From Brevibacillus panacihumi (lineage in GTDB: Bacteria > Bacillota > Bacilli > Brevibacillales > Brevibacillaceae): a stretch of DNA of 64,000 nucleotides. The notes under the pieces were generated by a model. It saw only the letters and a program-made list of their open reading frames with translations, had not been told where the DNA came from and made no database searches. The position numbers and the translations under genes were made by a program. The stretch covers positions 1 through 64,000 of the forward strand of contig NZ_RHHT01000010.1 of the NCBI RefSeq assembly GCF_003710985.1, written 5' to 3'. Below are positions 63,994 through 64,000 of the stretch, piece by piece; position 1 is the stretch's first letter, and each line of letters opens with the position of its first letter.

Positions 63994-64000
63994 AAAGTAC

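Overview
The window is about 64 kb of chromosome from an aerobic endospore-forming Bacillota, most likely a Brevibacillus or a close relative in Paenibacillaceae. This is inferred from gene order, moderately GC-rich coding sequence, strong GGAGG ribosome sites, frequent GTG/TTG starts and an AbrB with a Cys-rich tail; no 16S is present to prove it. There are no rRNA or tRNA genes, insertion sequences, prophages or CRISPR arrays.

From 5.2 to 59.5 kb the gene order follows the Bacillus subtilis bofA-to-ftsH region near the origin: yaaL-bofA, csfB, yaaO, tmk, darA, yaaR, holB, ricT, yabA, trmN6, yazA, rsmI, abrB, metG (with a Met T-box), tatD, yabE, rnmV, rsmA, veg, sspF, ispE, purR, ridA, spoVG, glmU, prs, ctc, pth, fin, mfd, spoVT, spoVB, mazG, rqcP, yabP, yabQ, divIC, yabR, spoIIE, yabS, yabT, tilS, hpt, ftsH. 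The region mixes replication and translation housekeeping with sporulation control. Its promoters reflect this: Spo0A boxes at abrB and spoIIE, a sigma-H-like site at spoVG, sigma-F/G-like sites at csfB, sspF, fin and spoVT, and two near-consensus sigma-A promoters at veg.

Departures from that order are the accessory content: a degenerate UDP-sugar dehydrogenase-like gene before csfB; a COG0523 GTPase between spoVG and glmU; a PrsA-like lipoprotein between mfd and spoVT; a 7.5 kb insertion between rqcP and yabP (DUF2157/GDYXXLXY membrane protein, MFS transporter, SgrR-like regulator, repetitive surface protein); and a two-gene ThrE-type exporter before tilS. yabG is absent from its usual place.

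The left edge (40-4090) holds the most striking element: a minus-strand operon of D-Ala-D-Ser-type ligase, cytoplasmic VanXY-like D,D-peptidase and membrane-bound VanT-like serine/alanine racemase, the complete enzymatic core of a vanC/E/G-type glycopeptide-resistance cassette. Its promoter carries four contiguous 11-bp direct repeats (core CTTA[A/C]G) over a poor -35, as expected for an OmpR/PhoB-family regulator such as VanR. No vanR or vanS is visible; they could lie left of base 1.

The right end (59.5-64 kb) has a HAD phosphatase, a PadR-controlled SEDS (FtsW/RodA-like) protein fused to a permease-prefix domain, a PCYCGC-motif lipoprotein, and a ZnuA/AdcA-type zinc-binding lipoprotein whose promoter has a good Zur-box match.
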